Assembly (NCBI GenBank): GCA_005790505.1
Contig: SXUP01000061.1
Span: forward strand, 1 to 59,246
Source: Actinomycetota bacterium
Lineage (GTDB): Bacteria; Actinomycetota; Acidimicrobiia; Acidimicrobiales; Ilumatobacteraceae
DNA length: 59,246 bases
Direction of reading: 5' to 3'
The stretch's first letter is position 1; every line of letters starts with the position of its first letter. The translations under genes were made by a program, and so were the position numbers. The notes below the pieces were generated by a model. The model did no database searches, was not told the origin of the DNA, and was given only the letters and a program-made list of their open reading frames with translations. Below are positions 8,466-16,968 of this stretch, piece after piece.

Positions 8466-9668
8466 ATGGAACTTGGATATACCTCCGAACAAGAAACCAT
8501 GCGCAAAGAATTGCGCTCGTACTACGAGAGGCTCCTAGATTCAGAGACCGTGGCCGCACTCGCTAAAGGTCATGGCGTTGGCCCTGCAATGCGGGGAGTC
8601 TGGAAACAAATGTGCAAGGACGGCTGGGCTGGAATTGGCTGGCCAAAAGAATTCGGCGGTCAAGGACGCTCGGCAATCGAACAATTCATTTTCTTTGACG
8701 AATCAATGCGAGCTGGAGCCCCAGTTCCAATGCTGACGATTAATACCGTTGGCCCAACCCTTATGAACTTCGGCACTGCTGAACAAAAAGATTTCTTCTT
8801 GCCCAAGGTGTTGGCAGGAGACATCCATTTTTGTATCGGCTACAGCGAGCCAGGCTCTGGCACAGACCTCGCATCAATTCAGACACGAGCAATTCGTGAT
8901 GGAGATGAATACATCATCAATGGTCAAAAGATGTGGATGTCGTTGTCGAGTGACGCCGATTATTGCTGGTTGGCCGTGCGAACGGGACCGACTGAGGCAG
9001 AAACTCCAGTTGGTGAGACATGGAAAAAGCACAAAGGCATCAGCATTGTTATGGTGCCAATGAATACTCCTGGAATTACCTTGCAACCACTCCGTCTAAT
9101 CGGAGAACATGACATCAATGCGGTGTTTTTTGACAATGTTCGGGTGCCAGTGTCCAACCGTGTTGGTGACGAGAACCAAGGATGGACGCTCATCACCAAC
9201 CAACTAAATCATGAACGAGTCACTTTGTGCTCAACAGGCATCGTGGAACGAGCCTTCACTGACATCAAAGAATGGGCCACGCAGACAGTAATGCCCGATG
9301 GCAGACGTGTTGCCGACCAAGAATGGGTACAGATAAATCTTGCGAAGGTTTTCGCCACGATTGATGTCTTGCGACTTATGAACTGGCAAAGTGCCTGGGA
9401 AGCAACACAAGGTGTTCTAGACATTGGTCACTGCAGTGCAATCAAGGTTTTTGGAACTGAGGGCTACCTTGACAGTTTCAGATTATTATTTGAAATCCTC
9501 GGACCAGCGGGATATCTGATGGACGGCACACCCGGAGCAATTTTGCGGTCACGCCTTGAGTCGTCATACCGTGGAATGTTGATTCTTACCTTTGGTGGTG
9601 GCACGAATGAAAGTCAGCGAGACCTCATCACAATGTTTTCTCTTGGCTTTCCACGGAGTGCGCGCTGA
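8466..9668 (+). CDS. Acyl-CoA dehydrogenase, larger subunit of a heteromeric pair
   Basis: 400 residues starting at MELGYTSEQ (ATG 8466); a 52-residue in-frame extension upstream is not family-like. It shows the flavin-binding loop YSEPGSGTDLASIQTRA (about 127-143), GQKMWMSLSSDADY, the middle beta-domain FFDNVRVPVSNRVG and the C-terminal GGGTNESQRDL. It oxidises an acyl-CoA to its 2,3-enoyl-CoA with FAD. A second, shorter ACAD follows with a TGATG overlap; in actinobacterial steroid catabolism such neighbours form alpha2beta2 enzymes (ChsE/FadE26-27 type). The side-chain length it acts on is not readable. Confidence 0.9.
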   Translation: MELGYTSEQETMRKELRSYYERLLDSETVAALAKGHGVGPAMRGVWKQMCKDGWAGIGWPKEFGGQGRSAIEQFIFFDESMRAGAPVPMLTINTVGPTLMNFGTAEQKDFFLPKVLAGDIHFCIGYSEPGSGTDLASIQTRAIRDGDEYIINGQKMWMSLSSDADYCWLAVRTGPTEAETPVGETWKKHKGISIVMVPMNTPGITLQPLRLIGEHDINAVFFDNVRVPVSNRVGDENQGWTLITNQLNHERVTLCSTGIVERAFTDIKEWATQTVMPDGRRVADQEWVQINLAKVFATIDVLRLMNWQSAWEATQGVLDIGHCSAIKVFGTEGYLDSFRLLFEILGPAGYLMDGTPGAILRSRLESSYRGMLILTFGGGTNESQRDLITMFSLGFPRSAR

Positions 9669-10723
9669 TGGACTTCTCACTAACGTCAGATCAGCAAGAA
9701 CTCCAAACACTTGCCGCTCAAATTTTGCGCGATGGCACGACAGTCGAACGAGTAAAGCACGCCTTGGCAAGTGAATCGGGCTTCGACATGGCTCTTTGGC
9801 GCACCCTGGCGGCCTCTGGATGCGTTGGTATCGCGATTCCAGAAATTGCCGGTGGTGCGGGATTAGGTTTCCTTGAAGTCGCATCTGTTTTACAAGAAGT
9901 TGGACGAACTGCCGCGCCGCTACCGGCATATGCAGTGATGGCCCTTGGCGTGCCAGCCCTCGTTGGTGCTGGTCGCCATGACCTGCTGGCTGGCGTAGCG
10001 GATGGAGACGTAATCGTTACTGCGGCAATTCATGAGCCTTCGGGTGATCCCTATCAGCCAGCAATTCGCGCGGTAAATAATAAATTGACGGGCATAAAAA
10101 TTTGCGTCCCAGCAGGAACGATCGCTCATCGGTTTGTAGTCACCACCCAGGATGGCTTGTACACCATTGATGCTCAAACTCAAGGCATAACCGTGACGCG
10201 TCAAGACACCACTACAGGTGTGCCTGAAGCAATGGTGCAATTTGAAGACGCAATCGCTGAAAAGATTGGTGATATGAATTCGGTTGCACAACTTCTGCGA
10301 ACTGCCAGTGTTGGAGCTTGCGTTGTTGCTGCGGGTGCTTGCCAAGAGGCTCTAAAATTGACCGCTGCATATACGACCACCCGTCATCAATTCGGCAAAC
10401 CAATTGCAACTTTCCAGGCAGTAAGTCAAAGGGCTGGTGACGCTTATATCGACACAGAAGCAGTACGACTCACGGCGTGGCAGTCTGCATGGCGCCTGTC
10501 AGAAGGAATGCCCGCAGACGAACAACTGCTATCTGCCAAGTATTGGGCTGCAGAGGGATCACAACGAGTCCTTCGTGCCGCCCATCACCTGCATGGAGGC
10601 ATGGGAGTTGATCGGGATTATCCGTTGTATCGCTATTACTTATTAGTGAAGCAAATGGAACTTCAACTCGGCTCTGGCACACCATCGTTGCGCCGTCTTG
10701 GTGCCGTCTTGGTGGGTAGTTGA
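9668..10723 (+). CDS. Acyl-CoA dehydrogenase, smaller subunit of a heteromeric pair
   Basis: 351 residues. It resembles the FadE27/FadE28 branch: MDFSLTSDQQELQTLAAQI at the N-terminus, RHQFGKPIATFQAV, AKYWAAEGSQRVL, and HHLHGGMGVDRDYPLYRYY near the C-terminus. It lacks the SEPGSGTD flavin loop of the larger partner, as is usual for this subunit. The start shares bases with the stop of the preceding ACAD gene, indicating coupled translation of a complex. A closely similar arrangement occurs at 54098-55222 in the igr-like operon. Confidence 0.88.
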   Translation: MDFSLTSDQQELQTLAAQILRDGTTVERVKHALASESGFDMALWRTLAASGCVGIAIPEIAGGAGLGFLEVASVLQEVGRTAAPLPAYAVMALGVPALVGAGRHDLLAGVADGDVIVTAAIHEPSGDPYQPAIRAVNNKLTGIKICVPAGTIAHRFVVTTQDGLYTIDAQTQGITVTRQDTTTGVPEAMVQFEDAIAEKIGDMNSVAQLLRTASVGACVVAAGACQEALKLTAAYTTTRHQFGKPIATFQAVSQRAGDAYIDTEAVRLTAWQSAWRLSEGMPADEQLLSAKYWAAEGSQRVLRAAHHLHGGMGVDRDYPLYRYYLLVKQMELQLGSGTPSLRRLGAVLVGS

Positions 10724-10726
10724 AAC

Positions 10727-11386
10727 ATGAAAGAAAATTTTCCACCAGACCCCGAATACATGGAACTGCACAACCGCAGATACGAAGTTCGTGCGTTCCG
10801 TAAATCTTCTGACTGCGTTTTACTACGTGGGATGGTGCGTGACGATAAACCATTCGGTCTCTACTTAGAAGACGACACTGAGCCTCTCACGATTCATCAC
10901 ATGATCGTGGATATTGAGATTTCATTTCCGTCAATGGAAATAAAAAATGCCAATGTAGTGTTTGAGAGTCACCCTCATTTAGAGTGCACTGGAATCGTCA
11001 ATCACTACGAAGGACTGATAGGGCTGTCTATTGCACGAGGTTTCACCCACAAGGTGCGAGAGTTGTTCGGTGGTCCGCGCGGTTGCACTCATGTAACTGC
11101 TTTGCTCTTGGCAATGGCCCCCGTGGCAATTCAGTGTGCCTGGTCGATGCGCATTGCTAGCGCACGGCAAGACGATTCAATCAATACACCGAGAGAGCAA
11201 CTGACTCCCGAGCAACGAGAGAATCTTTTTGCGATGAACCTCAACACTTGTCATGTGTGGTCTGAAGACGGCGAAACAGTTGCAACATTGCGTGCCGGTG
11301 GCGAAATTGAGCCTCCCATCCCGGTGATGGTGCGACTCAAAGAACTTGGCCGCAGTCCCAGCGATTGGGCCAAATTCAGGTCGTAG
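10727..11386 (+). CDS. DUF2889-family protein
   Basis: 219 residues, third gene of the ACAD operon, starting 3 bp after the preceding stop. The family pattern is visible: IARGFTHKVRELFGGPRGCTHVTALLLAMAP in the middle (read as two adjacent motifs), then LNTCHVW near residue 172. Conserved Cys and His suggest a small-molecule or metal site, but no activity is established for the family as far as I know. Linkage to an ACAD pair suggests a part in acyl-CoA or steroid metabolism. It runs 11 bp into the convergent ligase gene. Confidence 0.75.
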   Translation: MKENFPPDPEYMELHNRRYEVRAFRKSSDCVLLRGMVRDDKPFGLYLEDDTEPLTIHHMIVDIEISFPSMEIKNANVVFESHPHLECTGIVNHYEGLIGLSIARGFTHKVRELFGGPRGCTHVTALLLAMAPVAIQCAWSMRIASARQDDSINTPREQLTPEQRENLFAMNLNTCHVWSEDGETVATLRAGGEIEPPIPVMVRLKELGRSPSDWAKFRS

Positions 11387-12953
11387 CAAGCAAAGTTGCT
11401 TGGCTCACCGCCCATTTGTAGTCAGCCTTGCCAACCGGAGTGCGCTGCACGAGAGGCACGAGGAAAATCTCTTTAGGAACCTTGTAGTCCGCAATAAGTC
11501 GTCGACAATGTTGGCGAAGTTCTTCAACAGATGCTGTTGATTCTGGACGCAATTGAACAAGAGCAGTAACTTGTTGGCCCCATCTTTCATTGGGTGTTCC
11601 AGCCACAACAACATCAAAGACAGCGGAATGTTGCATCAGAGCCTGTTCAACTTCTTCTGGATAAATTTTTTCTCCCCCAGAGTTGATGCACTGTGAACCA
11701 CGCCCAAGCAATGTGAGAACGCCTGGTGTTTCAAGAAAGGCTGCATCACCTGGCACCACCCAGCGCTTGCCGTTGTAGACGGGAAATGTTGCAGCAGTTT
11801 TTGCTTCGTCTTTGTGGTAGCGCAAAGGGATATAGCCGCTTCGGGCGAGTCGGCCCACAACGCCGATTGCACACTCATTGCCGTTGTCATCAAGAACAGT
11901 GCAATCTGGTCCGACATCAAATCGCAAAACAGTCTGTGCTGCCCCATCATCCATCTTTGATCCTGCTGCACCTGTTTCAGAGGCGCCAAAACTGTCAAGA
12001 ATCAATATGTTTGGCAATGCTTGACGCAACTGTTCGCGTACTGCAGATGTAAGGGGTGCTCCGCCGTTGCCAACGCTAAACATATTTGACAGATCATATT
12101 TTTTTGCTGACACTTCAAGAAGTGCTTCGGCTAGTGGACGAGCCATCGCGTCGCCAATCGTGCTGATGGAGTTTGCTTTGCCGCGCTCAGCCAAAGCCCA
12201 AATCTCGTGTGCATCAAAACGCGCAAGGGTGTACAGCACTAGCGTTCCACCAGCAACAAATGCGTTGCCCATCAGCCATTGTCCCCCGCCATGCATCATG
12301 GGACCAATCGCCATCAAGCGCATTCCGGCTGGTGCGGCGGCGGCTTCTTGACCGAGTTGTTCTGGAGTGTCGATCGGTTGCTTCTGGCGTGCACTGTTCA
12401 TTGCGCCCAAGGCAATGTCTTCGCTGCGCCATACAACACCCTTTGGCATACCAGTTGTGCCACCGGTGTACAGAACATAGATGTCGTCACCAGAACGTTG
12501 TTCAAAGTTACGCACGGGCGACGCGTCTGCAATTGCTTTTTCGTACTCGGGGCCCATTACCAAGATATTTTTTAGTCGTGGCTGACTGGCTTGTATTAAC
12601 CGCACAATCTCAACATATTCGGGAGCAACAATGGCTGCCACACAGTCGGCGTTGTCGTAAATATATCGCAACTCCTCTTCGAGATAACGATAATTTACAT
12701 TGACTGCCGCGGCACCAATTTTAGCGCAAGCATAAAATGATTCGACCCACTCATGACAATTCATTGCATGCACGGCGACCCAGTCACCACGCTTGATTCC
12801 GATTGACAGCAGATGATTCGCTAATCGCGTGATGCGATTGTCAAGTTGGGAATACGTGAACTCGATTTCGTTTGTAATGATGGCAGGTCGATCCGGAACA
12901 GCATCCGCAACGATTTCAAAAAAGTCGGCGAGATTGTTTTGACGCACCGTCAT
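11376..12953 (-). CDS. Acyl-CoA ligase, FadD19-like (probable steroid side-chain CoA synthetase)
   Basis: 525 residues. AMP-binding P-loop YTGGTTGMPKGVVWRSEDI (about 165-183), adenylation motif DSFGASETG, hinge LLGRGSQCINSGGEKIYPEE and the catalytic Lys region TPVGKADYKWA at the end. From memory the same motif string, especially the GMPKGVVWR.EDI and SINSGGEK stretches, is found in mycobacterial FadD19, which activates C24/C26 steroid acids. It is the last gene of a leftward operon and overlaps the AttH-like gene by 4 bp. A related branched-chain acyl ligase remains possible. Confidence 0.85.
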   Translation of the reverse strand: MTVRQNNLADFFEIVADAVPDRPAIITNEIEFTYSQLDNRITRLANHLLSIGIKRGDWVAVHAMNCHEWVESFYACAKIGAAAVNVNYRYLEEELRYIYDNADCVAAIVAPEYVEIVRLIQASQPRLKNILVMGPEYEKAIADASPVRNFEQRSGDDIYVLYTGGTTGMPKGVVWRSEDIALGAMNSARQKQPIDTPEQLGQEAAAAPAGMRLMAIGPMMHGGGQWLMGNAFVAGGTLVLYTLARFDAHEIWALAERGKANSISTIGDAMARPLAEALLEVSAKKYDLSNMFSVGNGGAPLTSAVREQLRQALPNILILDSFGASETGAAGSKMDDGAAQTVLRFDVGPDCTVLDDNGNECAIGVVGRLARSGYIPLRYHKDEAKTAATFPVYNGKRWVVPGDAAFLETPGVLTLLGRGSQCINSGGEKIYPEEVEQALMQHSAVFDVVVAGTPNERWGQQVTALVQLRPESTASVEELRQHCRRLIADYKVPKEIFLVPLVQRTPVGKADYKWAVSQATLLATT

Positions 12954-14065
12954 TGAGCAAATCCATCCAATAGATCTTTGAACCCGTACTGGTCGTGGGG
13001 CCCAATCACCATCGTCTCAAAAAGCCCGTATCCGACATGCGTTCCGAGTTCGTCCGTATAGGTAAATTTCGCTGATGCATCACAGATCCCAAACATGCGA
13101 GCAGCACCTTCTGGAGTGGTGAGATCAATATGTACACCTTCTACTTTGAGTGGTCCTTGATACATTCCATGTCGCCAATCTGCGTCATATCCGTATCCGG
13201 TGCCGATGCCGATGTGCACGGGCAACATTGGTTCTGCCGTGATTGTGAGCGGGGCTTTTCCGCTGGGGTGCACAGAAATTGTTCCACCCGTTGCTAGACG
13301 AGTTCCTGTTTGAAACGTCAGTTTGTGTTCGGGACGACCCAGCATCTCGTGTCTACCGTCAGCCCAGACCCGAGTTGCCTGTTCAAGCACCCGCGAACCA
13401 TCTTGGCGCTCTTGCATAATGATGAGCAATGAGTGGTCTTCAAAACGAATCGGTGTGTAGATCCAAAACCAACTGAACGGATCACTAGCGCGGATGCCGG
13501 CTGGCTCGCTTTCTCCAACGGGTCTAATGCCCCACGAACGATCTCTTGTGCCCCAGCAATTATCGTCAGATAGTGAAATTTTTGTACCGTCAACCGTGAG
13601 TGCGCCTGTCCATCCACCTGTTTGGGCCAAGCGTGATGAGTCAAAAATGATGCGGCCGTGTTCGCGGATGTAGTGGCTTGGCTCCATTGATGCGGGCATC
13701 GCCCCGTTCCAGACGGCATCTAACTCAATGCCCCATTCATTTGGCTCACATGTCACCCGCAGACGCTCAAGTGGAACTTCTATATCGATGCCAATTGGCC
13801 CAACCGAGGGTCGTAATCGATTGGAGCCTTCAACTTCGCGAGACGCGCGCACCACTCGATGTTGACCCTTATAAGACACCAACAAAAACGCATCCATCAC
13901 ACCGAGATTGATGTACGTGCCTACGCCAACGACAAACATAACCGAGCCATCTTTGGTGAATCCATTGAAGTAATAGCGATCATAAAAATTACGATCACTT
14001 GTCGTTACGTGCGACATTGACTCTGACGATTGATGAATCGGATAGTCATCTAGTGGATCAGGCAT
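12950..14065 (-). CDS. AttH/CrtC-like lipocalin-type protein of unknown function
   Basis: 371 residues from the ATG at 14065 (MPDPLDDYPIH), preferred over one 12 bases upstream because AAGGG sits just ahead of it. The protein is beta-rich, with no signal peptide or membrane helix. It carries NCWGTRDRSWGIRPVG near the middle, a motif typical of AttH/hydroxyneurosporene-hydratase-like double-lipocalin folds that often accompany steroid and terpenoid genes. It overlaps the FadD19-like ligase by 4 bp and follows an LLM oxidoreductase. A role in holding or hydrating a lipophilic substrate is plausible but unproven. Fold assignment is by motif only. Confidence 0.6.
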   Translation of the reverse strand: MPDPLDDYPIHQSSESMSHVTTSDRNFYDRYYFNGFTKDGSVMFVVGVGTYINLGVMDAFLLVSYKGQHRVVRASREVEGSNRLRPSVGPIGIDIEVPLERLRVTCEPNEWGIELDAVWNGAMPASMEPSHYIREHGRIIFDSSRLAQTGGWTGALTVDGTKISLSDDNCWGTRDRSWGIRPVGESEPAGIRASDPFSWFWIYTPIRFEDHSLLIIMQERQDGSRVLEQATRVWADGRHEMLGRPEHKLTFQTGTRLATGGTISVHPSGKAPLTITAEPMLPVHIGIGTGYGYDADWRHGMYQGPLKVEGVHIDLTTPEGAARMFGICDASAKFTYTDELGTHVGYGLFETMVIGPHDQYGFKDLLDGFAQ

Positions 14066-14091
14066 GTTTCCCTTCATGGCAATAGGTCGCT

Positions 14092-15003
14092 CTAAATAAT
14101 GGTAACAAGAGGCGCAACATCAGCAGCAAAGGCCACAAGTTGCTCACAATACTCAGTCACTGATTGTGCCCTAAATCGAACTTGGAGTTGATTTACGCCG
14201 TCTGGCGTGCCCATCAAAATGCGTTCGGCAATAGATTGGGGTGAACCACAAATCGTGTCAGCCCCAATATCAAAAGATGGCTTTCCACTATAGATAAATG
14301 GTGTGATGTGGCCAACCATGAAAGGTCCTGCTCTGCCAACAGACTGCCTTTCGCTCTTAATGAGATCCACCATCTCTTGTGACGATGGCCCTTGAGGTAG
14401 CCAGCCATCTGCCAATCGTGCCGCACGTTTAATTGCCGTGGACGACGAGCCTGCAACCCAAATCGGTGGACGAGGAGTTTGCGTTGGACGTGGTCGTGCC
14501 CCAAAACCATCTACAAACTCATTCTCAAGTGCTTCAGCCAAAATCGGAATCGCGGAATTCATTGATTTTCCGCGGGAATGAAAATCAACTCCGAGGTGTG
14601 CAAATTCTGCTTCGGCGTGTCCGGCACCGACTCCGCAAATCGCTCGGCCTTTACTGATGTAATCAAGATTAGAAAACTGTTTGGCTGCGGTTAATGGATG
14701 TCGATACGGCAACACGTATACATGCGTGAGTAGTCCAATACGAGATGTGAGAGCAGCCAGCCAACTGAGTGTCGAAATAGGGTCCATCCAATGTGTGCCC
14801 ATGCTGTTGGACACCGCCTCTGGCAGGGCAATATGGTCACAGACCCCGACATAGGCGTATCCGTTGTTGTCACATACCTGTGCAACTTTTGCTAACTCGT
14901 CAGGACCTGAGTGCCGTTCCCAATCAGCAACAAAATATGTGCTCTGAGCCTGAATCGGCAACTGGATCCCGTAAATACGATGACCAGATTCGACTTCAAT
15001 CAT
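14092..15003 (-). CDS. LLM-class oxidoreductase (F420/flavin dependent)
   Basis: 303 residues from ATG 15003; a TTG two codons upstream would add two residues. Family features: AQVCDNNGYAYVGVCDHIALPE, THVYVLPYRHPLTAAKQ, GVGAGHAEAEFAHLG and RPPIWVAGSSSTAIKRAA. The signature RHPL..AK near the flavin site is usual for F420-type members. It lies between an amidohydrolase gene (10 bp upstream) and the AttH-like gene in one leftward operon ending with the FadD19-like ligase. Substrate unknown. Confidence 0.83.
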   Translation of the reverse strand: MIEVESGHRIYGIQLPIQAQSTYFVADWERHSGPDELAKVAQVCDNNGYAYVGVCDHIALPEAVSNSMGTHWMDPISTLSWLAALTSRIGLLTHVYVLPYRHPLTAAKQFSNLDYISKGRAICGVGAGHAEAEFAHLGVDFHSRGKSMNSAIPILAEALENEFVDGFGARPRPTQTPRPPIWVAGSSSTAIKRAARLADGWLPQGPSSQEMVDLIKSERQSVGRAGPFMVGHITPFIYSGKPSFDIGADTICGSPQSIAERILMGTPDGVNQLQVRFRAQSVTEYCEQLVAFAADVAPLVTII

Positions 15004-15013
15004 CGGCAAAATT

Positions 15014-16216
15014 CTAGAGAGGCCGACGTGAGTTCAAAGAAGTCACGTTGTCGAACAGAATGCACTTTTGGTCTTGCGCAGAGAACAACTTGTAGTCATC
15101 TATTCCGTCAAGAGGTTGCGGCAATGCTTCAATATGGGGCCAGTCACTCCCAAACAGCACATGATCAGCGCCCATATGTTGGACAACTTCTTCGACATCA
15201 TCTTCCCAGAACGGGTTGATCCACCAATTGCGACGCAACGTCTCGACTGGATGCTCCTGAAAATAGCCTGGCATTTTATGGTGCGTGCTAGTGAGTTTTT
15301 TCTGTACATCCAGCAGGAAGCCTGAGCCGTTTTCCACTGATGCCATCCGAATATTTGGGAATCTGGTGAAGAGTTTGTCAAAGATTGAGGTGATGATGAA
15401 GTCTCCGGCTGCTCGCTCTATTCCAAAACTTTTGATACTCGGCCTGAAGGCACCACTAAAAGAGGAACTAAAATTTTCAACCGCATAGCCATTGGTTGAG
15501 TACCCGCTGTCACCTGCATGCACCACCACAGTGATGCCAGATTCGTTGACACGCGACCAAAATGGATCAAACTTGGTATCAAATGGCGAGAATTGACCGT
15601 CTTCGGTAATCGGCGCTCCAGTGCGCATCACAATTGTGCGCGCGTCATTATCGAGAGCCCATTCCAGTTCGGTACATGCCCATTGCGGATCGGCCAACGA
15701 AATGTAAGGTGCCGCAAAAATCTTGTTCTTGTAATTAAATCCCCAGTCCTCAAGTACCCATCTATTGAAGGCCGTAAATGTAAGCGCTACGGCACCGGGG
15801 TCGTGTTTGAGTAATTCTTCGTACAGCATTCCCAAAGTTGGAAAGAGCCACACAGCCGAGAGACCAAAGCCTTCCAGAGTGGCAACGCGCGCGTCACGAT
15901 CGAGGTATTCAGGACGGATAGGTTCGCGATCAACCAAAAATTCCCAAGGCTGGCGACCATTGGGATTGCCCCGAAAATATTCATACATCGCACCGGGCAT
16001 GGCGACGGGATTAAATGTCGCATTGGTGACTGCCCGACTGATTTTGCCACCCACCACATGATATTTGCGATTGCCAATTGTCGCCCACTGCACGCATCGT
16101 GGACCGTGTGCTGGGTCAAGATGTCGCGTGAATGCGTCTTCTGCCTCGTAGTAATGATTGTCGCAGTCAAAGGGCTTAAAGCCTAATTCATTTACTGTCT
16201 TGCCTACTGTTGCCAC
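15014..16216 (-). CDS. Amidohydrolase-2 family protein (ACMSD-like fold), divergent member
   Basis: 400 residues with a GTG start at 16216; no ATG precedes the first motif. The metal-site region begins FDCDNHYYEAED (His21, Glu24), then VVVHAGDSG and LFGSDWPHIEALPQP toward the end. In classic members the first motif is HxH or ExH; here it is D-N-H-x-x-E, as in the three paralogues at 19854, 36350 and 39279, although this copy is clearly more distant from them. Reactions in the family include decarboxylation and C-N or C-O hydrolysis. It heads the leftward operon that ends in the FadD19-like ligase and lies 19 bp from the divergent ECH start. Confidence 0.8.
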   Translation of the reverse strand: MATVGKTVNELGFKPFDCDNHYYEAEDAFTRHLDPAHGPRCVQWATIGNRKYHVVGGKISRAVTNATFNPVAMPGAMYEYFRGNPNGRQPWEFLVDREPIRPEYLDRDARVATLEGFGLSAVWLFPTLGMLYEELLKHDPGAVALTFTAFNRWVLEDWGFNYKNKIFAAPYISLADPQWACTELEWALDNDARTIVMRTGAPITEDGQFSPFDTKFDPFWSRVNESGITVVVHAGDSGYSTNGYAVENFSSSFSGAFRPSIKSFGIERAAGDFIITSIFDKLFTRFPNIRMASVENGSGFLLDVQKKLTSTHHKMPGYFQEHPVETLRRNWWINPFWEDDVEEVVQHMGADHVLFGSDWPHIEALPQPLDGIDDYKLFSAQDQKCILFDNVTSLNSRRPL

Positions 16217-16235
16217 GGCTACTACATTACTTGGC

Positions 16236-16964
16236 GTGTTGCAGATTGACCATCACGGTGCTGTGCAGGTCTTAACCCTCAATCGACCCCAAGCACGTAA
16301 CGCCATAGATCATGGCTTGTATATGGCAATTGCTGATGCTCTTACATCTGCAACCAACGACGACACTGTCAATGCAGTAGTCGTCACGGGGGCTGGTTCA
16401 ACTTTTTGCGCGGGACAAGATTTGCAGGAAATGGCGGCAATGGCTTCGGGTGGGGTGTCATTTGCGGGTGGTCACGGATTTCCACGCATGATGGACATTC
16501 TTGAATCCTTTCCCAAGCCACTGCTAGCTGCTGTCAATGGAGCGGCGGCAGGCATTGGGCTAACAATGCTCTTGCATTTTGACATCGTGTTTGTCGGACA
16601 GAGTGCCCGACTCCGAGTGCCGTTCTCCGAACTAGGGGTTCCTCCAGAAGCCGCTAGCAGCGCACTTCTACCAGAGCGAGTCGGTTGGCAAAAAGCAGCA
16701 GAATTATTGTTTACAAGTTCGTGGATGAGTGCTGAAGAAGCGGTGCAATACAGACTTGCATTACGTTTGTTTGCAGACGACGTACTGCAAGAAGAAACAC
16801 TAAAAATGGCACTTCACATTGCGTCGTTCAGTGGCTCTGCAACTCGAACCACAAAGGAATTGTTGTTGGCTGCACGCGCCGATGTTTCAACTGCTGCGCG
16901 AAAACGCGAGGATGCGGCCTTTTCAGCTTTGTTTCGCTCTCGACGTGGTTTAGACGAGGTCTAG
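16236..16964 (+). CDS. Enoyl-CoA hydratase/isomerase family protein
   Basis: 242 residues if the GTG at 16236 is used; this fits the family N-terminus (VLQIDHHGAVQVLTLNRPQ) and leaves 19 bp to the divergent amidohydrolase start. An ATG at 16158 would overlap that gene by 59 bp. Oxyanion-hole motifs FCAGQDLQEM and NGAAAGIGL are present, and FSELGVPPEAASS occupies the position of the catalytic Glu loop. It is a single-gene unit that stops 4 bp from the convergent thiolase. Substrate presumably a steroid or branched enoyl-CoA. Confidence 0.82.
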   Translation: MLQIDHHGAVQVLTLNRPQARNAIDHGLYMAIADALTSATNDDTVNAVVVTGAGSTFCAGQDLQEMAAMASGGVSFAGGHGFPRMMDILESFPKPLLAAVNGAAAGIGLTMLLHFDIVFVGQSARLRVPFSELGVPPEAASSALLPERVGWQKAAELLFTSSWMSAEEAVQYRLALRLFADDVLQEETLKMALHIASFSGSATRTTKELLLAARADVSTAARKREDAAFSALFRSRRGLDEV

Positions 16965-16968
16965 ACGA

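Noticed and set aside
10693-10715. Short direct repeat (GCCGTCTTGGT twice) at the 3' end of an ACAD gene
   Set aside because: Only two partial copies within coding sequence for LRRLGAVLVGS; likely a chance or minor local duplication, no sign of a site-specific function.
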